DNA of 64,000 nucleotides. Origin: Buxus sempervirens (Eukaryota; Streptophyta; Magnoliopsida; Buxales; Buxaceae). The notes under the pieces were generated by a model, which was not told the DNA's origin, did not search any database, and saw only the letters and a program-made list of their open reading frames with translations. The translations under genes were made by a program, and so were the position numbers. Positions 23,201 to 35,216 of this stretch are shown piece by piece. The stretch lies in contig OX387190.1 of NCBI GenBank assembly GCA_947561395.2, positions 27,894,858 to 27,958,857 on the forward strand. The letters run 5' to 3'. How positions within the stretch are numbered: position 1 is the stretch's first letter; each line of letters begins with the position of its first letter.

Positions 23201-25913
23201 AGTGACTCTGATTCATTTCCAAAATAGAAGATTACATCCTTACTTACAGACATAGTTCCCTACTTATACTCAAATCTAATCTTACTCAAACAAGGAAAAG
23301 ATAATAAAGATAATGACCATAAAAAAATCTAATCCTACTTAAACTATAATTGTAGTTAGATCTAGGCCCGTGGGTTTGGTGTGCTATGTGTTTACATCAT
23401 TATATTAACCTGTGCCTTGTCAACACAATACATTCTGCCTTCTCACAATTTTTTTATATTTTTTGAGCAGTAAATTGTAAGTTATGTTTAGAGAATAAAA
23501 GTATCCGATATGTCACTCAAGTTAGTGATGTGTATGTATATAGCACTGCGACAAAACAAATTACACTTAGAGACCCATCCTTCGTTACACAAAAATAATT
23601 CCAGCTGTGCTCAAAATTTTGATTACACGGACACCAATTAAATAGTTAATGACACACTATTCTAAACTTAAATCATATTTTACGTAAACTTAAATCATAT
23701 TTTATTGCTCATCTTCAGAGACAAGTTGATTCCTTTCCTTCTATGTTATGCATCCAGTAGCAGAAAGGCTGATTATCCTGACTCCTGAGCCACATTAGTT
23801 TCTCATCTTCCAATTGTAGCAACTAAGCAAAATTTCAATATTAACTGGCATCATCCATGCCAGCCAAAACTTCCTCAGGCTCAGAATGAACTCCCATTCC
23901 CTTCTGAACGTAAAATACAAAAGAAGGTGATACACGGTTTCTTCACTTTGTTTGCTAATGATGCAATGATATAAAATGTTCCATCTTCTAGACATCATGT
24001 TATTAATTGTGAGGAACTTCCCTAATGCAGATGGGTAACGAAAAACGCCACCTTAGATGGAACTGGATGATGCCAGATGATGTATCTTAAAAATACAATT
24101 GCTTCCTTAGAGCCAAGTGGAAAGAGTGAACCATGAAACAGCCCCTTTTACTTCTTACTAACCATCTCCTGTCCTTCCACTTTCTAGAATAGGTAATGTG
24201 CCACAACTTGATATATTGCTAGCAATTAGTTGGTCCCATTTGCTGTCTGATTTTATGGACAAGATTGTCAACTAATGTGTCCTTTTTGTTGTTTCCTTTT
24301 ATGTTTGAGTATGATCAAGCTTAAGATTTATATAATAACGATGAATATTTATTGCTGTTAGGATTTGAATGTAAATTTTAGGATTCTCAATTAAAATGAG
24401 TTATTTGGTTTTGAATATTGAATTTGTTTACAGGTTACCCCTATAATCTAGACTTCGATTACGGTGCTTTGTCTCAGCTGCAACATTTTTCCATCAACAA
24501 CCTAGGTGACCCTTTTATTGAGAGCAACTATGGTGTCCATTCCAGACAGTTTGAAGTGGGTGTTTTGGATTGGTTTGCCCGTTTGTGGGAAATAGAAAAG
24601 AATGAATACTGGGGATACATTACGAATTGTGGTACAGAAGGCAATCTTCATGGTATCATAGTAGGGTTAGTAACTCTGAGCTTTGGCTTGATGACTTTTT
24701 ATTTTCAAATTAGACCTCTTAATTCATGCTTGAGAGTGGAATTGAACATATTGTGGTAATGCAGAAGAGAAGTGTTTCCTGATGGTATTCTGTATGCATC
24801 ACGAGAGTCACATTATTCTGTTTTCAAAGCTGCACGCATGTACAGAATGGAATGTGTCAAGGTTGACACTCTGGTCTCCGGTGAGATTGATTGTGCAGAT
24901 TTTAAATCCAAACTTCTCTGTAACAAGGAAAAACCAGCCATCATCAATGTCAACATAGGTATGCCCTATGTCTTTTGAGAGAGAGAGAGAGAGATTGATT
25001 TGGTTCATACTTGATCAGTCGTTATTCTAAATATTACAGGGACAACGGTTAAAGGAGCTGTTGATGATCTTGATCTTGTAATACAGACACTTGAAGAAGC
25101 TGGATTATCACATGACAGATTCTACATCCACTGTGATGGAGCTTTGTTTGGTCTCATGATGCCCTTTGTTAAACGTGTAAGTACAAAAGGGAGGATCTCC
25201 CTCCTCAATTGGTGAACTGTCATCTCCTTTTATCTTCACTGCAGTGTGATGTAAATGTATGCGGTTTTCTGACTTCTTATTTTTACTTGTGTTCTGGGTC
25301 TTGGTTCCTTTATTGGTCTCTTCGCTATGATAAACAGGCGCCAAAGGTTACCTTCAAGAAGCCCATTGGAAGTGTGAGTGTTTCTGGCCACAAGTTTGCG
25401 GGATGCCCGATGCCCTGTGGTGTTCAGATAACAAGGTTGGAGCACATTAATGCCCTGTCGAGGAATGTTGAGTATCTTGCATCTAGGGATGCAACCATAA
25501 TGGGCAGCCGAAATGGCCATGCTCCAATATTTCTCTGGTACACCCTGAACCGGAAAGGTTACAAGGGATTCCAGAAAGAAGTTCAAAAGTGCCTTCGGAA
25601 TGCTCATTACCTGAAGGATAAGCTTCGAGCTGCTGGGATTGGTGCCATGCTTAATGAGCTTAGCAGCACCGTTGTGTTTGAGCGTCCACAGGATGAAGAT
25701 TTTGTTCGTAGGTGGCAACTTGCTTGCCAAGGAAATATTGCTCACGTGGTTGTTATGCCGAATGTTACCGTCGAGAAGCTTGAAAATTTCTTAAATGAAC
25801 TAGTTCAGAGACGTTCAACCTGGTTCCAGGATGGAGATATTCAACCTCCTTGCATTGCATCTGAAATTGGGAAGGAAAACTGTGCATGTGCTCTGTGTGC
25901 TCTGCATAAGTGA
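20295..25913 (+). CDS. SDC: Serine decarboxylase, copy 1 (PLP-dependent)
   Basis: Proposed exons are 20295-20610, 24434-24665, 24765-24958, 25040-25176 and 25338-25913. All introns are GT-AG, the phases join without stops, and the product is 484 residues, close to the usual plant length. It converts serine to ethanolamine plus CO2, feeding ethanolamine and choline lipids (known for the family). Group II PLP decarboxylase signs are HCDGALFG in exon 4 and the Schiff-base lysine in [15 protein letters not shown] (Lys312). The variable N-terminus ([14 protein letters not shown]) and a Cys-rich C-terminus ([10 protein letters not shown]) are present. Intron 1 is 3.8 kb and loaded with transposon debris, including an antisense gypsy remnant. 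Copy 2 lies 9.3 kb downstream in the same orientation. No defect was seen, so this is probably the functional copy. Confidence 0.93.
20601..20718 (+). repeat. Tandem copy of the exon 1 / intron 1 splice junction
   Basis: The 45-bp segment starting CACCATTTAGGTATGGG (20601-20645) recurs at 20674-20718, a shift of 73 bp. The second copy carries the same donor, TTTAG|GTATGG, at 20684. Its use would add 73 nt, shift the frame and meet a TAA at once, so the first donor must be the productive one. Confidence 0.9.
21632..23399 (-). mobile_element. Decayed Ty3/gypsy retroelement in SDC intron 1, antisense
   Basis: A 346-bp LTR at 23054-23399 (TGATGTAGAA...TTACATCA) is followed on the minus strand by a primer-binding site complementary to initiator Met tRNA (TGGTATCAGAGC, 23038-23049). 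Gag remnants follow on the minus strand at about 22030-22260 ([31 protein letters not shown]). A partial second LTR lies at 21632-21715. No pol is seen, so it is internally deleted. The flanking 5 bp do not match. Confidence 0.75.
23745..24110 (-). mobile_element. LINE fragment (reverse-transcriptase zinc-binding domain)
   Basis: The minus-strand translation shows the zf-RVT pattern: [10 protein letters not shown] (about 24050), [12 protein letters not shown] (about 23998) and [11 protein letters not shown] (about 23940), followed by a MPVN segment. Stops and a frameshift break it. A related LINE tail is at 63081-64000. It lies in SDC intron 1. Confidence 0.6.
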
Positions 25914-26274
25914 TGCTTTGCATCCGTATGTATTGTTTGGAAAATATGGGCTTACTTCAAGTTTCTTGTCTTTTAACTTCCATTTCATTTTCATTCTCTA
26001 GTGCTTTGATATGTTTCACTCCATGCCTTTGATGTACGGGTCAAGAAATCTGAAACAGCAGTCTTGGCCAGTGTGCATGCAATGTAAGCCCAGTGCCAAA
26101 CAGTGATCACAAATGTATGATTTCTTCTTGATAAGGTAAGGACTTTGAGCGAAAGATCTGAAAAATTCAGATGTTCATTATGAGGTAATTGGGTCTCTGT
26201 CCAAGTTCTTCTTGGAAAACCATGAACAATGACTTATACTTCGTGTCCTATGGATATTTAGTTCTGTTAATTTA
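25914..26274. other. SDC copy 1 3' UTR and downstream flank
   Basis: Contains the SDC 3' UTR (GCATCCGTATGTATTGTTTG just after the stop is shared with copy 2 at about 37967). Beyond it nothing is recognised. Confidence 0.5.
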
Positions 26275-26534
26275 ATAGCAAGGTGCACGTGCAGCATTGC
26301 ACGTGGAGGGAGGAATAGTTGCAAAACTAATTGTTAGGTTTTAGAAGATTTGAGATAGTTTTGACCATTCTATCTTTTTTTATTTGTTTAATGACTCTTC
26401 GTATTGTGATCATTGTATCCTTTTTTTTAATGACTCTTGGTATTATTGTGTAAGGGCAAGTGTGGAAAGATGCACATTTTTTGGCACGATTTCCAAGGGG
26501 CGCCTTGCATTATATGTAGTATATATAGTATAGA
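26275..26534 (-). mobile_element. Small non-autonomous Helitron
   Basis: On the minus strand it begins TCTATACTATATATAC and ends with a hairpin (CACGTGCA..TGCACGTG) then CTAT (decayed CTAG), between host A and T. It shares most of its body with 52592-52831 and 61868-62101. It encodes no protein. Confidence 0.7.
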
Positions 26535-27677
26535 TTAGTGTTGCACAAGACTCCATCTGGGTGGGGTCCGCACGTCTGTGTGCTGCTGTATGCATGCAGA
26601 AGATAAACATGGACAAGTATGTATGGAAAGGTCAAGCATGAAGCAGAACATTGCGTTTTTTTCCTACACCTTTTTATATATGGCTGTGTTAGCACCTATT
26701 TTAGCATCATTAAGACATCTAAACCTGCACGTGACTGAAGCAAAGGAATCACATTTATGTTTTTAGGTTCATTTCTGGTTATGAGATTCTCCCTACTTCT
26801 GCTGATGATAAAGCATGCATTTGGAATAGCCTCTAAGACCAGAAAGTTGGAAAGAATGGAATCAAAAGGATTGGCTGAAGATGGCGAATTAACTGAAAGA
26901 TGATGAGGTAAGAATTGAAAAAAAAAAATCCAAGAAGGTTCTGCTGTTCAGTTCGGCTAATGCACAGCGGAACCTCAAAACTATAGTTACATTTTTTTTT
27001 TTGGTCACAAAGCAACAATTCAATGTTCTCTCACAACTTTGTTTATGATTCAAAAGTTAGGTAGTTACCAGAATGATACATCATGAAAAAAGAAAAAAAA
27101 AAGTGAAAGTACCTTGCAAAGTTGTGTTACTTGGTTTTTGGAACTTCCCTGATGTGGCAGCTTGGTTTGGTTTTCTTCTAAAGGGCTTGCTTTCCTATAT
27201 TTTCTTTTGCTCTCTCCAACTTCTCGAAGCTCACCGTCCACTCGTTTTTCTTTGATAAGCTCCTTATAGATGGTGAGGAGGATTTGGTTCGTGGGTTTGC
27301 ATCCTCGGACCCTCTTTGAGAATGCCAAAAGCTTCCCTATTTAAGCTACAATTGTCCTCTCTTGGGCTGTTTTGGACAGTTCACACAAGGCACAAGGGAT
27401 TTGTTCCCTTACAATCACATTTTATTATTTTCTTCAATTTGGAGGCGTAGGTCCTTTTGTCTTTTAAGTGCCATTTGAAGCTTGAATTTGCAATGAAGGC
27501 TTGCAATTCATTTTTGTGAAAAACATCAAGCCAATGTACTGCTAGCTAGCTAAAATTGGGCAGCCACGGTGATGTGGCAAAATTCCAAAAATGCGCCTAA
27601 TTTTCCATGGCTAATATCATGAGGAAGTCGCTTCTTTTGTTACACATTCTCTATGTCGAGTCTGTTACCCTCGTAAG
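26535..27677. other. Intergenic, no gene seen
   Basis: AT-rich with A-runs near 26920 and 27087. Short ORFs lack any recognised motif. Ends at the left terminus of the hAT element. Confidence 0.4.
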
Positions 27678-28957
27678 TAGAGCCGGCAAAAAGCGAATCG
27701 ACCTGACGGGTCAACCCGACCAACCCGATTATAAACGGGTTGGGTTGACCCGTTTATTAATTGGGTTGGGTACGGGTTGAGGTTTTCCCAACCCGTCCAA
27801 AATCGGGTCAACCCGATTACAACCCGTCAACCCGACGGGTTACCCGATTACAATTTTTTCAAAATTTTCGGAAATTTCGTTTTAGCTGAAATGCGGAAGC
27901 CATTTAGTTAGGGTTTAGGGTTTTCGCGAAATTCCTCTTTTCGTTTTGTCTTCGCCGAATCGCCACAGCCCACAGCCGCTCACCTCTCGACAGTCAACTC
28001 TCGCCCTCTTCTTCCTCGGTTGAGTCGGTTCCTCTTCGGCAACGGCAAGTTCGGCTAATCGGCTCTTCGGCCTCTTCCATAGTTCCAGTTTGCCTCGCCC
28101 TCTCAAAGTCAAAGTCTCTCGACAGTCGACTCTCTTCTTCCTCGCCTCCTTGGTTCCTCTTCGGCAAGTTCGGCTAATCACCGGTCGGTGCTCTTCAACC
28201 TCAAGTGACCAAGTCCTCATATTATTTGTAAGTTTTTTTTTTTACTTGGAGAATGGAGACTCTTGACTTATTTGGGTCGTGTTCTACTGTTCTTGCTGCT
28301 CGATCTAGGGGTTGTATAAGTTGTGTTGTTTGGTTATTTCGTTTTTGTGTGCGAAATAGTTTTTCTCGCAATTGCTTTTAAGTGTGGGGATGCCCTCGTT
28401 TAATGATTCTATTTCTGGCCTTGTGAAGCTAACATCTGGGTTCATTCGTATTCGTTTGATTTGAAATTTTGTGGTAGAAATGCCCTTTCATGATTTGTGC
28501 ACTAGTTTCTTTGTTGAAAGGAAAAAAAAAATATTTCTGTAAAATAGGCTATTTGAAGCATGTATTTGTTTTTAGTTTACAAATTTTGTGCCCTTTTTTT
28601 TGAAAAAAGGGTAATGGAGTTGTACCACTAGTGCACTTAATTCAATTTGTGCATTTTATCAAAAGTGGTCATTTTTCCTTTTTACGACAGCTCCTAACAA
28701 TATTGTCTCCCTTCAAAACACACTAGTGTATGTTTGGTCTTTCATAGAAGGATGTAAGTGACAATGATTTAACAGCCTAAATTTTATTTTTATAATAATC
28801 AATAAAGGTTGCAGTTTATCTTTGTCCAACCCTTGCTTGAGAACATAGTCATTTTGTTGTTCTTGTTTTATAAATTTTTGGCATATTTTCCTAAAAAATT
28901 TTATTATGCATATTTTTCCGAAGCTTTTATTCTGACACTATTTTTTGTATTTAGTAG

Positions 28958-29008
28958 GTTCATGCTATCATGGGGCAAAATGGTTTTGGAAAGAGCACAT
29001 TTGCTAAG
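28958..29008 (+). pseudogene. Fossil exon like SufC / ABCI6 Walker A exon
   Basis: A 51-bp segment bounded by an acceptor (TTTGTATTTAGTAG) and a donor (AAG|GTTAGC) encodes VHAIMGQNGFGKSTFAK. This is the Walker A (P-loop) exon of SufC-type ABC ATPases of plastid Fe-S assembly, where the family motif is GxNGSGKS; here the first Ser is Phe. No neighbouring SufC exon was found. Its place inside the hAT element suggests capture. The length is short, so identity is probable rather than certain. Confidence 0.5.
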
Positions 29009-30100
29009 GTTAGCAATTTATTATATGACTTTGGAATATGTAATAACAAGATTTATTCATTACCTATGATTGTTTTGCTGTCTTTTACAATTTTACATCT
29101 GATTTCATTTTGTTCCATTATGAACATTAATCTATTTAAGGCACGTGAATGGTGCTTGTATGATGAATCCCCCTTTGGTTAATTCATAAGCTGCCATCAT
29201 GACATGCCAGGATTGACCTGGAAAATACACAAACATGAAAAAAAATGTTCAAACTAAGCTACATGACCTGGCTTCTACAAGTGCATTTTGTCAAGAGAAC
29301 ATCACTAATCAATTATAGACATCTTCTTTGGTGTTACACCATGAAATAAACTAGTTTTTCCACTTTAGCTGTGTCTAACTGTCGATCAAGTTATTAGTCG
29401 ATCCTGACTCATGGCTGAATGAGCTACTAACAGAACTAAATGTGAAACTTCCTTTGATACCTCTGGATTTTCATTATCCAAGAAATTGCTTGATGACTCA
29501 GTCTCTACATCCAAAGTCTCAAAATGAAGGGATATTGCATATCTCAGTCCATTCAATACTATTAACAATTCCACTTGTGTGGAACCTTCCTCTTTAAGTG
29601 GCCTGAAAGTTCATGTAAATCTGTTCCTCATGGTTTCTAAACATGCTGCAAATCATCTAGGTCTCAGGTTATCTATGGAGGAACCTTCAAACGTTACCTT
29701 CTTGTCTCAGGTAACTTTTTTGTCTAAAGTTACCTTCCTTAACATTGTTTCAAAGCTTGATCATTTTCTCTGACCTCTTTTTAGGAATCATAATTGAGAA
29801 CCAGGTAGAAATGATAATTGAATAACAAGTGATTTAAAGCCAAAGGTAGAAATGATACCTAGGTCAAGATATGATAAAATTGAGAACCAGGTCATATTAA
29901 GAGTTGCATTCATTAGTTCATTATTTTCTTATCAATGTGTATCAATCAAACTGTCTTTCATATGCCCATTTTTATTGAAGTGAATTCATAAATTTTCGTG
30001 GTATTGTAGTATGCTTGATGTTATTTTTCAATCTTTTATCTTCTAATTCCAGTCTTTTATTTTCTTTTTGTGTATCATAGTAGGGATTAAGACTTTAAGT

Positions 30101-32336
30101 ATGGCAACCGTTGAAGAAGAAGTTATCGAACCAATTAGAATTGAGGAGGAAGAATCTAATATAGGAATGGATTCCCAATTATCACAAACAAACAAATTTA
30201 TAGCGTATGAGAAAGGAAACTTCTTATGTGTGGGATGAGTTTGAAAAAATTCCTAAAGTTGGGGATGAAAAACTGAAGGTAAAGTGTAAAAGATGTGGAA
30301 AGATTTATATTGATGAAAGTAGTCATGGGACTTCCAACATGAAACGTCACATTCTAAGTTGTCCTAAACGTGACACAAAAGATATATGTCAGTTGTTTAT
30401 GTCTCAAACTGGTAGTGGGGTGTCAATTAGAAGCTCTCAATTGAGTCAAGACTTATATCGTGAGGCTCTGGCTACTGTAATCATCAAGCATAGTTACCCA
30501 TTCCAATTTGTGGAGCATGAAGGGGTTAGAGATCTGCATAGTTTGTTAAATCAAGATGCCAAAGGAATTTCACGTAACACAGCAAAGGTTGATGTATTAA
30601 AGATTTATAAAAGGGAAAAACAAAAGTTGCAAGAAATATTTCAGTCTATCCCTGGTAGGATTTGTCTTACATCAGACCTTTGGAGTTCAATAACAACGGA
30701 TGGTTATATTTGTGTAACAACACATTTTATTGATAAGGAATGGAGATTGCACACAAAAATCATCAACTTTAGGTATATGCCTACTCCACACACAGGTGCA
30801 GCTCTTGTATCTGCAATGTCTAGTATGATGGAAGAGTGGGGCATTGAAAAAAAATTATTTTCAATTACCTTAGACAATGCTAGTGCAAATACAACATTTG
30901 CCAATTCTTACCAACAGAGGCTTTGGTTTAAGGGTGCACTTGTACTTGAGGGTCGCTTCTTTCACATTCGTTGTTGTGCTCACATTTTAAATCTTATAGT
31001 GCAAGAAGGATTGAAAGAAGTAGATGAATCAGTTCAAAAGGTTCGTGAAAGTGTAAAATTTGTCAAAGGTTCACAAGCAAGAAAAGAAAATTTTAAAACA
31101 TGTTTGAATGAGTTGTCTTTGGAGGGAAAGAAGGGCTTAAGGCAGGATGTTCCTACAAGGTGGAACTCCACGTATTTGATGCTTGAAAGTGCTTTGTTTT
31201 ATCGAAATGCATTCCACCACTTGGCATTTTTTGATGCAAATTATCAAGATTGTCCATCAGAAGAGGAATGGAAAAGGATTGAGAAGATTACTAAATTTTT
31301 GAAACTGTTTTATGATCTTACAAAGTCATTTTCTGGAAGCAAGTACACTACTGCAAATTTGTACTTTCAAGGGGTTTGGAGGATACAACTTAAGTTGAAA
31401 GAAGAGTTGGAGGAGATGATACATTTATGATAAATATGGTTCAACGGATGCAAGGAAAGTTTAATAAGTATTGGGCAAATTACAGTGTAATTCTTGCCAT
31501 TGCAGCAGTTTTGGACCCTCGTTATAAATTGAAGATGATAGATTACTCGTACTCAAAGCTTTATGGTAGTAGTGAAGGAAAAGATCAAGTTAATGTTGTA
31601 CGTGAGGCACTTTATTCACTGTTCAATGAGTACATGAGTCAGTCATCTTCATCTTCCTCTAGGGCTCCACTACCAAGCTCAGTTCTTAGTCAAGGCCCTG
31701 TAAATGATGGCATTGATAGTGGTGAGGAAATGCAGGTAATGAGGAATTCTCATTTAATTTTATTTTATACTTGTGTTAATGTTATCAAATTTCTAATTTT
31801 TTACATTGTAGGATTATGATACATTTGAGAGCCAAAATTGTGCTTCTGTGACAAAGAGATCACAGTTAGAGATGTACTTAGAAGAACAAACTTATGATCG
31901 GAAGCTGCCATTGGACATTTTGCTATATTGGAAGTCAGTGGAATATCGATTTCCTGAACTTTCTGCTATGGCTCGTGATGTTTTGATGATTCCTATATCA
32001 ACAGTTGCATCAAAGGCAGCTTTTAGTGTTGGAGGAAGAACTTTAGATCAATATTGTAGCTCTCTTACACCACAAAATGTAGAAGCTTTGATATGTACTC
32101 GAGATTGGATAAGTGGATCTTCAGGTAACTGAATTCAATTTTTTATTGTTGGTTAATGGTTATACTATTTGAATGTGGATAATTGTTAGAAAACTTAACT
32201 TGTCTTGCATTTTAATGTAGCAAATATAAGTGGAGATGATGATAATGTGGATAATGGCATGGAAGATTTATTGAAAGTGAATCTTGTGGAACCAACATCT
32301 TCATCGGCGGCTTCTAACCATGTTAATATTTCATAA
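30101..32336 (+). pseudogene. hAT-family transposase, frameshifted
   Basis: ATG at 30101 after an acceptor-like ATCATAG. A BED zinc finger (VKCKRCGKIY ... MKRHILSC, 30280-30362) is followed by the hAT catalytic core and, at 31895-32115, the C-terminal dimerisation domain (LPLDILLYWKS ... PISTVASKAAFSVGG). Two GT-AG introns are clear: 31736-31811 and 32125-32220. The last exon ends at the TAA at 32334. Single-base frameshifts near 30195 and at about 31425 break it. The product would cut and paste the element; it is probably dead. Confidence 0.88.
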
Positions 32337-32781
32337 TGAGGGTAGATAAAGTAATTTAAGAAAGAATGAGTTTTTTTTTTTCAGTTGGACTCTCATTCCA
32401 TTTTCTTAAAGAATGTCTGTTTCTCTTGTTATAGGTTGGTTGTGGACTTGCGGGGAAAAGGATTGGAATGAGTTTATTTTTTTCAGCTGGACTCTCATTC
32501 CATTTTTTGGAATTGTAGACTTTCTCTTTTGTTGAATTTATTTTATCTTGAATATTACTCCTTTCTGGAATTGGTTGTGATTGCATTGTGTGCATCTTTC
32601 TCTTTTTGTTTTTTTTATCCTTCCATCATTATTAATACTTCTTGGATTTGGTAGTTTGTTTAGATCAGCTGTTTAAATTGTAATATGAATAGTGAAATTC
32701 ATGTGATTTCATGTTCTTTTGTGAGGGATTTTGTTTCTTTTATGTGAACAATTAAGAGAATGGGGAAGAAGAATCTGATTC

Positions 32782-33594
32782 ATGGCAGACAGGTATCTAT
32801 TGTTGGCACTTTCAGTTGTTTTTAAAATCCAGCAATTTTTTACCAGTATTTGTAGAGTGATTTTGAGTGGACTTGTTTCTTTGCAACCAGATTTGGAGCT
32901 GTTCCTTCTAATGTAATAATGGCAAGTAATTCTGTTTCAAGCAAGAAGAGGTCAGCGGTTTTGCAGATGCTGCTTAATGCAACCTGGGTTGATGCTCTTT
33001 ACACTGGGAAGAACAGTGCTGGTCACCTCCTCAGTTCCAGGTATCAGGGTTTGCTTAAAAAGGACCCCTTTTGGCTTATATTAGTAATCTAGTACAATCA
33101 CAGTATATTAAGCAGTTTATGGCTGTGACCACCACTCAATGTTTCCGTCATTTTACTCCACAAATGCATTATCTACTCTGGATGGTTGATACTCTGCCTT
33201 ACAGTCAATTTGCAACTTAATATAGAAATTTCACACAAGAAATTAGTCCACATCTTACCAAAGGAGATACAGAAATGGTAATATCAATAGTATCTCGGTT
33301 TACAGTCAAATGAAAGTATGAAACAGTAGGCACATTATGGTACTAGTTCCCCTTCGACACATTGCAGAAGTATTTGTTTTGTTCATTCATCTTTATTTTC
33401 TGGAAAATATCTTAACCATGGTCAGAAACTTATATTTAAATGAATTACCTGTAGTGCTCAGGATTTAGCCATAGTCAAGAAGCTTACAAGATCATACCTT
33501 GGGCTGTTAGCTGCAATTTCACAAAGAATACAAGAATTGAACACCAAAAAAGTCGAAACCATCCCATCTGCAGTAAACTCAGTTCCAAGTATGT
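32782..33594 (+). other. Exon-like pieces of an unrecognised gene inside the hAT element
   Basis: A possible ATG exon (32782-32792, ATGGCAGACAG|GTATCT) joins in frame to 32891-33040 after a good acceptor (TTTCTTTGCAACCAG). It reads MADRFGAVPSNV... and ends at a donor (TCCAG|GTATCA). A further open segment at about 33462-33594 reads DLAIVKKLTRSYLGLLAAIS... but does not join in frame at the obvious acceptor. I do not recognise the protein. It may be a captured host gene fragment or the remains of a gene invaded by the transposon. Confidence 0.35.
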
Positions 33595-34510
33595 AATTGC
33601 TTACCTCTTTTTCAATATGAAAATATTGCAGTTATGGATATGAGAATGGCCTAAAGATCTAAAGATGATAATTGATAAGATTAGAAGAAAGGTTATTTCA
33701 ATCTCGCATGTCATATGTGATTGTATTCTCTTGCAACCTTAGGTTTATTTGTCAAAGAAAAAAATTAATGATGCGATGTTGATGTCTATGGTGAGAGTAG
33801 GATGCCACTAAATTTACATATTGTAAATTTGTACGAGTTATTTATGTGAGTTTCACATGAAACACCTTGTTCAAATGACTAATTATACGTTTATTGACAG
33901 ATATATCTCATTCTTCTTCCTCGTGCATTCGACACCTGTGGATGGCAGCAATCCTCTCAAATCTCAATCCTGATTGGACTAGTTTTTCCAGTATTCTATC
34001 CACAGTAGAAATGAGAATTTATTACTGAATTTAGCTGCATTTTGGTCATCTGTTTCAAAGATTTTATTACTGAATTGTTTTGGGTTTTTGATTTTGGCAG
34101 TTATATGATTTAGTGATTCTCTAGCTACTGGTTGCAATATCTTTGGCTTTGTCGTGAATAGAGTCTTGGGATCGTGTTGTCCTGTAACTTGGTCAACAAT
34201 TTTCTGTTCCTATCATGTTTTGAGGACTGCTTTGAGTATTATCTTTTGTATCATTCTCTCTTGCACTGGACTTTTTTTTTTTTGGTAACGTCTCTTGCAC
34301 TGGACTGTTCTTGAGGAGATTAAGCAGGCTAAATTAATGATTGTATCTGTATGGCCAATTGCCATGGCCCATGGGCGTCAAAGATGTAAAAGTAAAACTG
34401 GTAAATCGGCCCAGTTTTGTTGACGAATGGTGGCAAATCGGCCAAATCCGAATATGAAAAACTGGTTTTTAAAAGTGTAAAACTCGTTTAAAAAAAAAAA
34501 AAAAAGATAA

Positions 34511-34588
34511 TCGGGTTGAACCCGATTAGTGGCGGGTTGGGTTCGGTTTGGGGTTTTCCCAACCCGCCACTAATCGGGTTCAACCCGA
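34511..34588. repeat. Perfect 31-bp inverted repeat in the hAT subterminal region
   Basis: Arms 34511-34541 and 34558-34588 are exact reverse complements (TCGGGTTGAACCCGATTAGT... ) with a 16-nt loop. They are built from the same ACCCGA/TCGGGT motif as the left end (27700-27850), the probable transposase binding sites. Confidence 0.9.
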
Positions 34589-34991
34589 CCCAACCCGATT
34601 ATGACCCGCCCGAACCCGACCCAACACGACCCGTTGCCACCTCTAATTGAAGGAGTGTTGTTCAATGTGGGTCCTACATAAAAAAATAAAAACTAAAAAA
34701 TAGGATAAACAATAAGTGAATGGCATCCTATGTATGCTGCAAATAACATTGTAGATAGAGGCTGCAGAGTCCCTCCTCCGGCCAAAATTAGGTGCCTGGA
34801 ATCTGTTTCAATTGGATTTTGGTTTGTAGTCATGACGGTTTGGTTGAAAAAAACCTAACCCAAACCTTACCGGTCCTACTTTGAGTATTAGACTCAATGA
34901 CATGGAGTACTTGTAAAGCACTGCACATCTGCTTTTATCTGTTGATTTGATTGTCTGCTTTTGCACTAGCTTTTTCTGCAATACTCGCGCC

Positions 34992-34998
34992 TATAAAT
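34992..34998 (+). promoter_or_regulatory. TATA box of SDC copy 2
   Basis: TATAAAT in GCGCCTATAAATGGAAA, matching the copy 1 promoter context. It lies about 225 bp upstream of the ATG at 35217. Confidence 0.7.
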
Positions 34999-35216
34999 GG
35001 AAAACCATGGCGCGGCCTTCGGTACTCTTTGCACTGCAGCTCTTCGGCTCGTCTGAAGCGCGGGACGTGAAAGGCTCAGGCTCTCTGTTATTAGCAAATA
35101 AGGTTTTAGAATCAGATTCTTTCGCTTTAACTCTGTTATTCCTGTTTGCGATTTCAGGCAGTTTTTCTTTTTATCCTTAACATGTCGTCTTCTTTTTAAT
35201 GATATATGATTGAAGA

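Larger units (their letters stand above)
27678..34645 (+). mobile_element. hAT transposon (~7 kb) with decayed transposase and gene fragments
   Basis: The left end TAGAGCCGGCAAA and right end TTGCCACCTCTA (reverse TAGAGGTGGCAA) are imperfect TIRs of the TAGGGGTGGCAA type, also seen in the MITE at 56948. Both subterminal zones (27690-27865 and 34500-34640) are packed with ACCCGAT / CGGGTTGGG motifs. A BED-type hAT transposase gene lies between. The 8-bp flanks (CTCGTAAG, ATTGAAGG) do not match convincingly, so the boundaries rest on TIRs and subterminal repeats. It separates the two SDC genes. Confidence 0.7.

Noticed and set aside
25236..25745. Long minus-strand ORF across SDC exon 5 (and the twin at 37326-37802)
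   Set aside because: Antisense shadow of a conserved coding exon.
27915..28220. Arg-rich minus-strand ORF
   Set aside because: CT-rich leader-like DNA downstream of the hAT left end; low-complexity translation.
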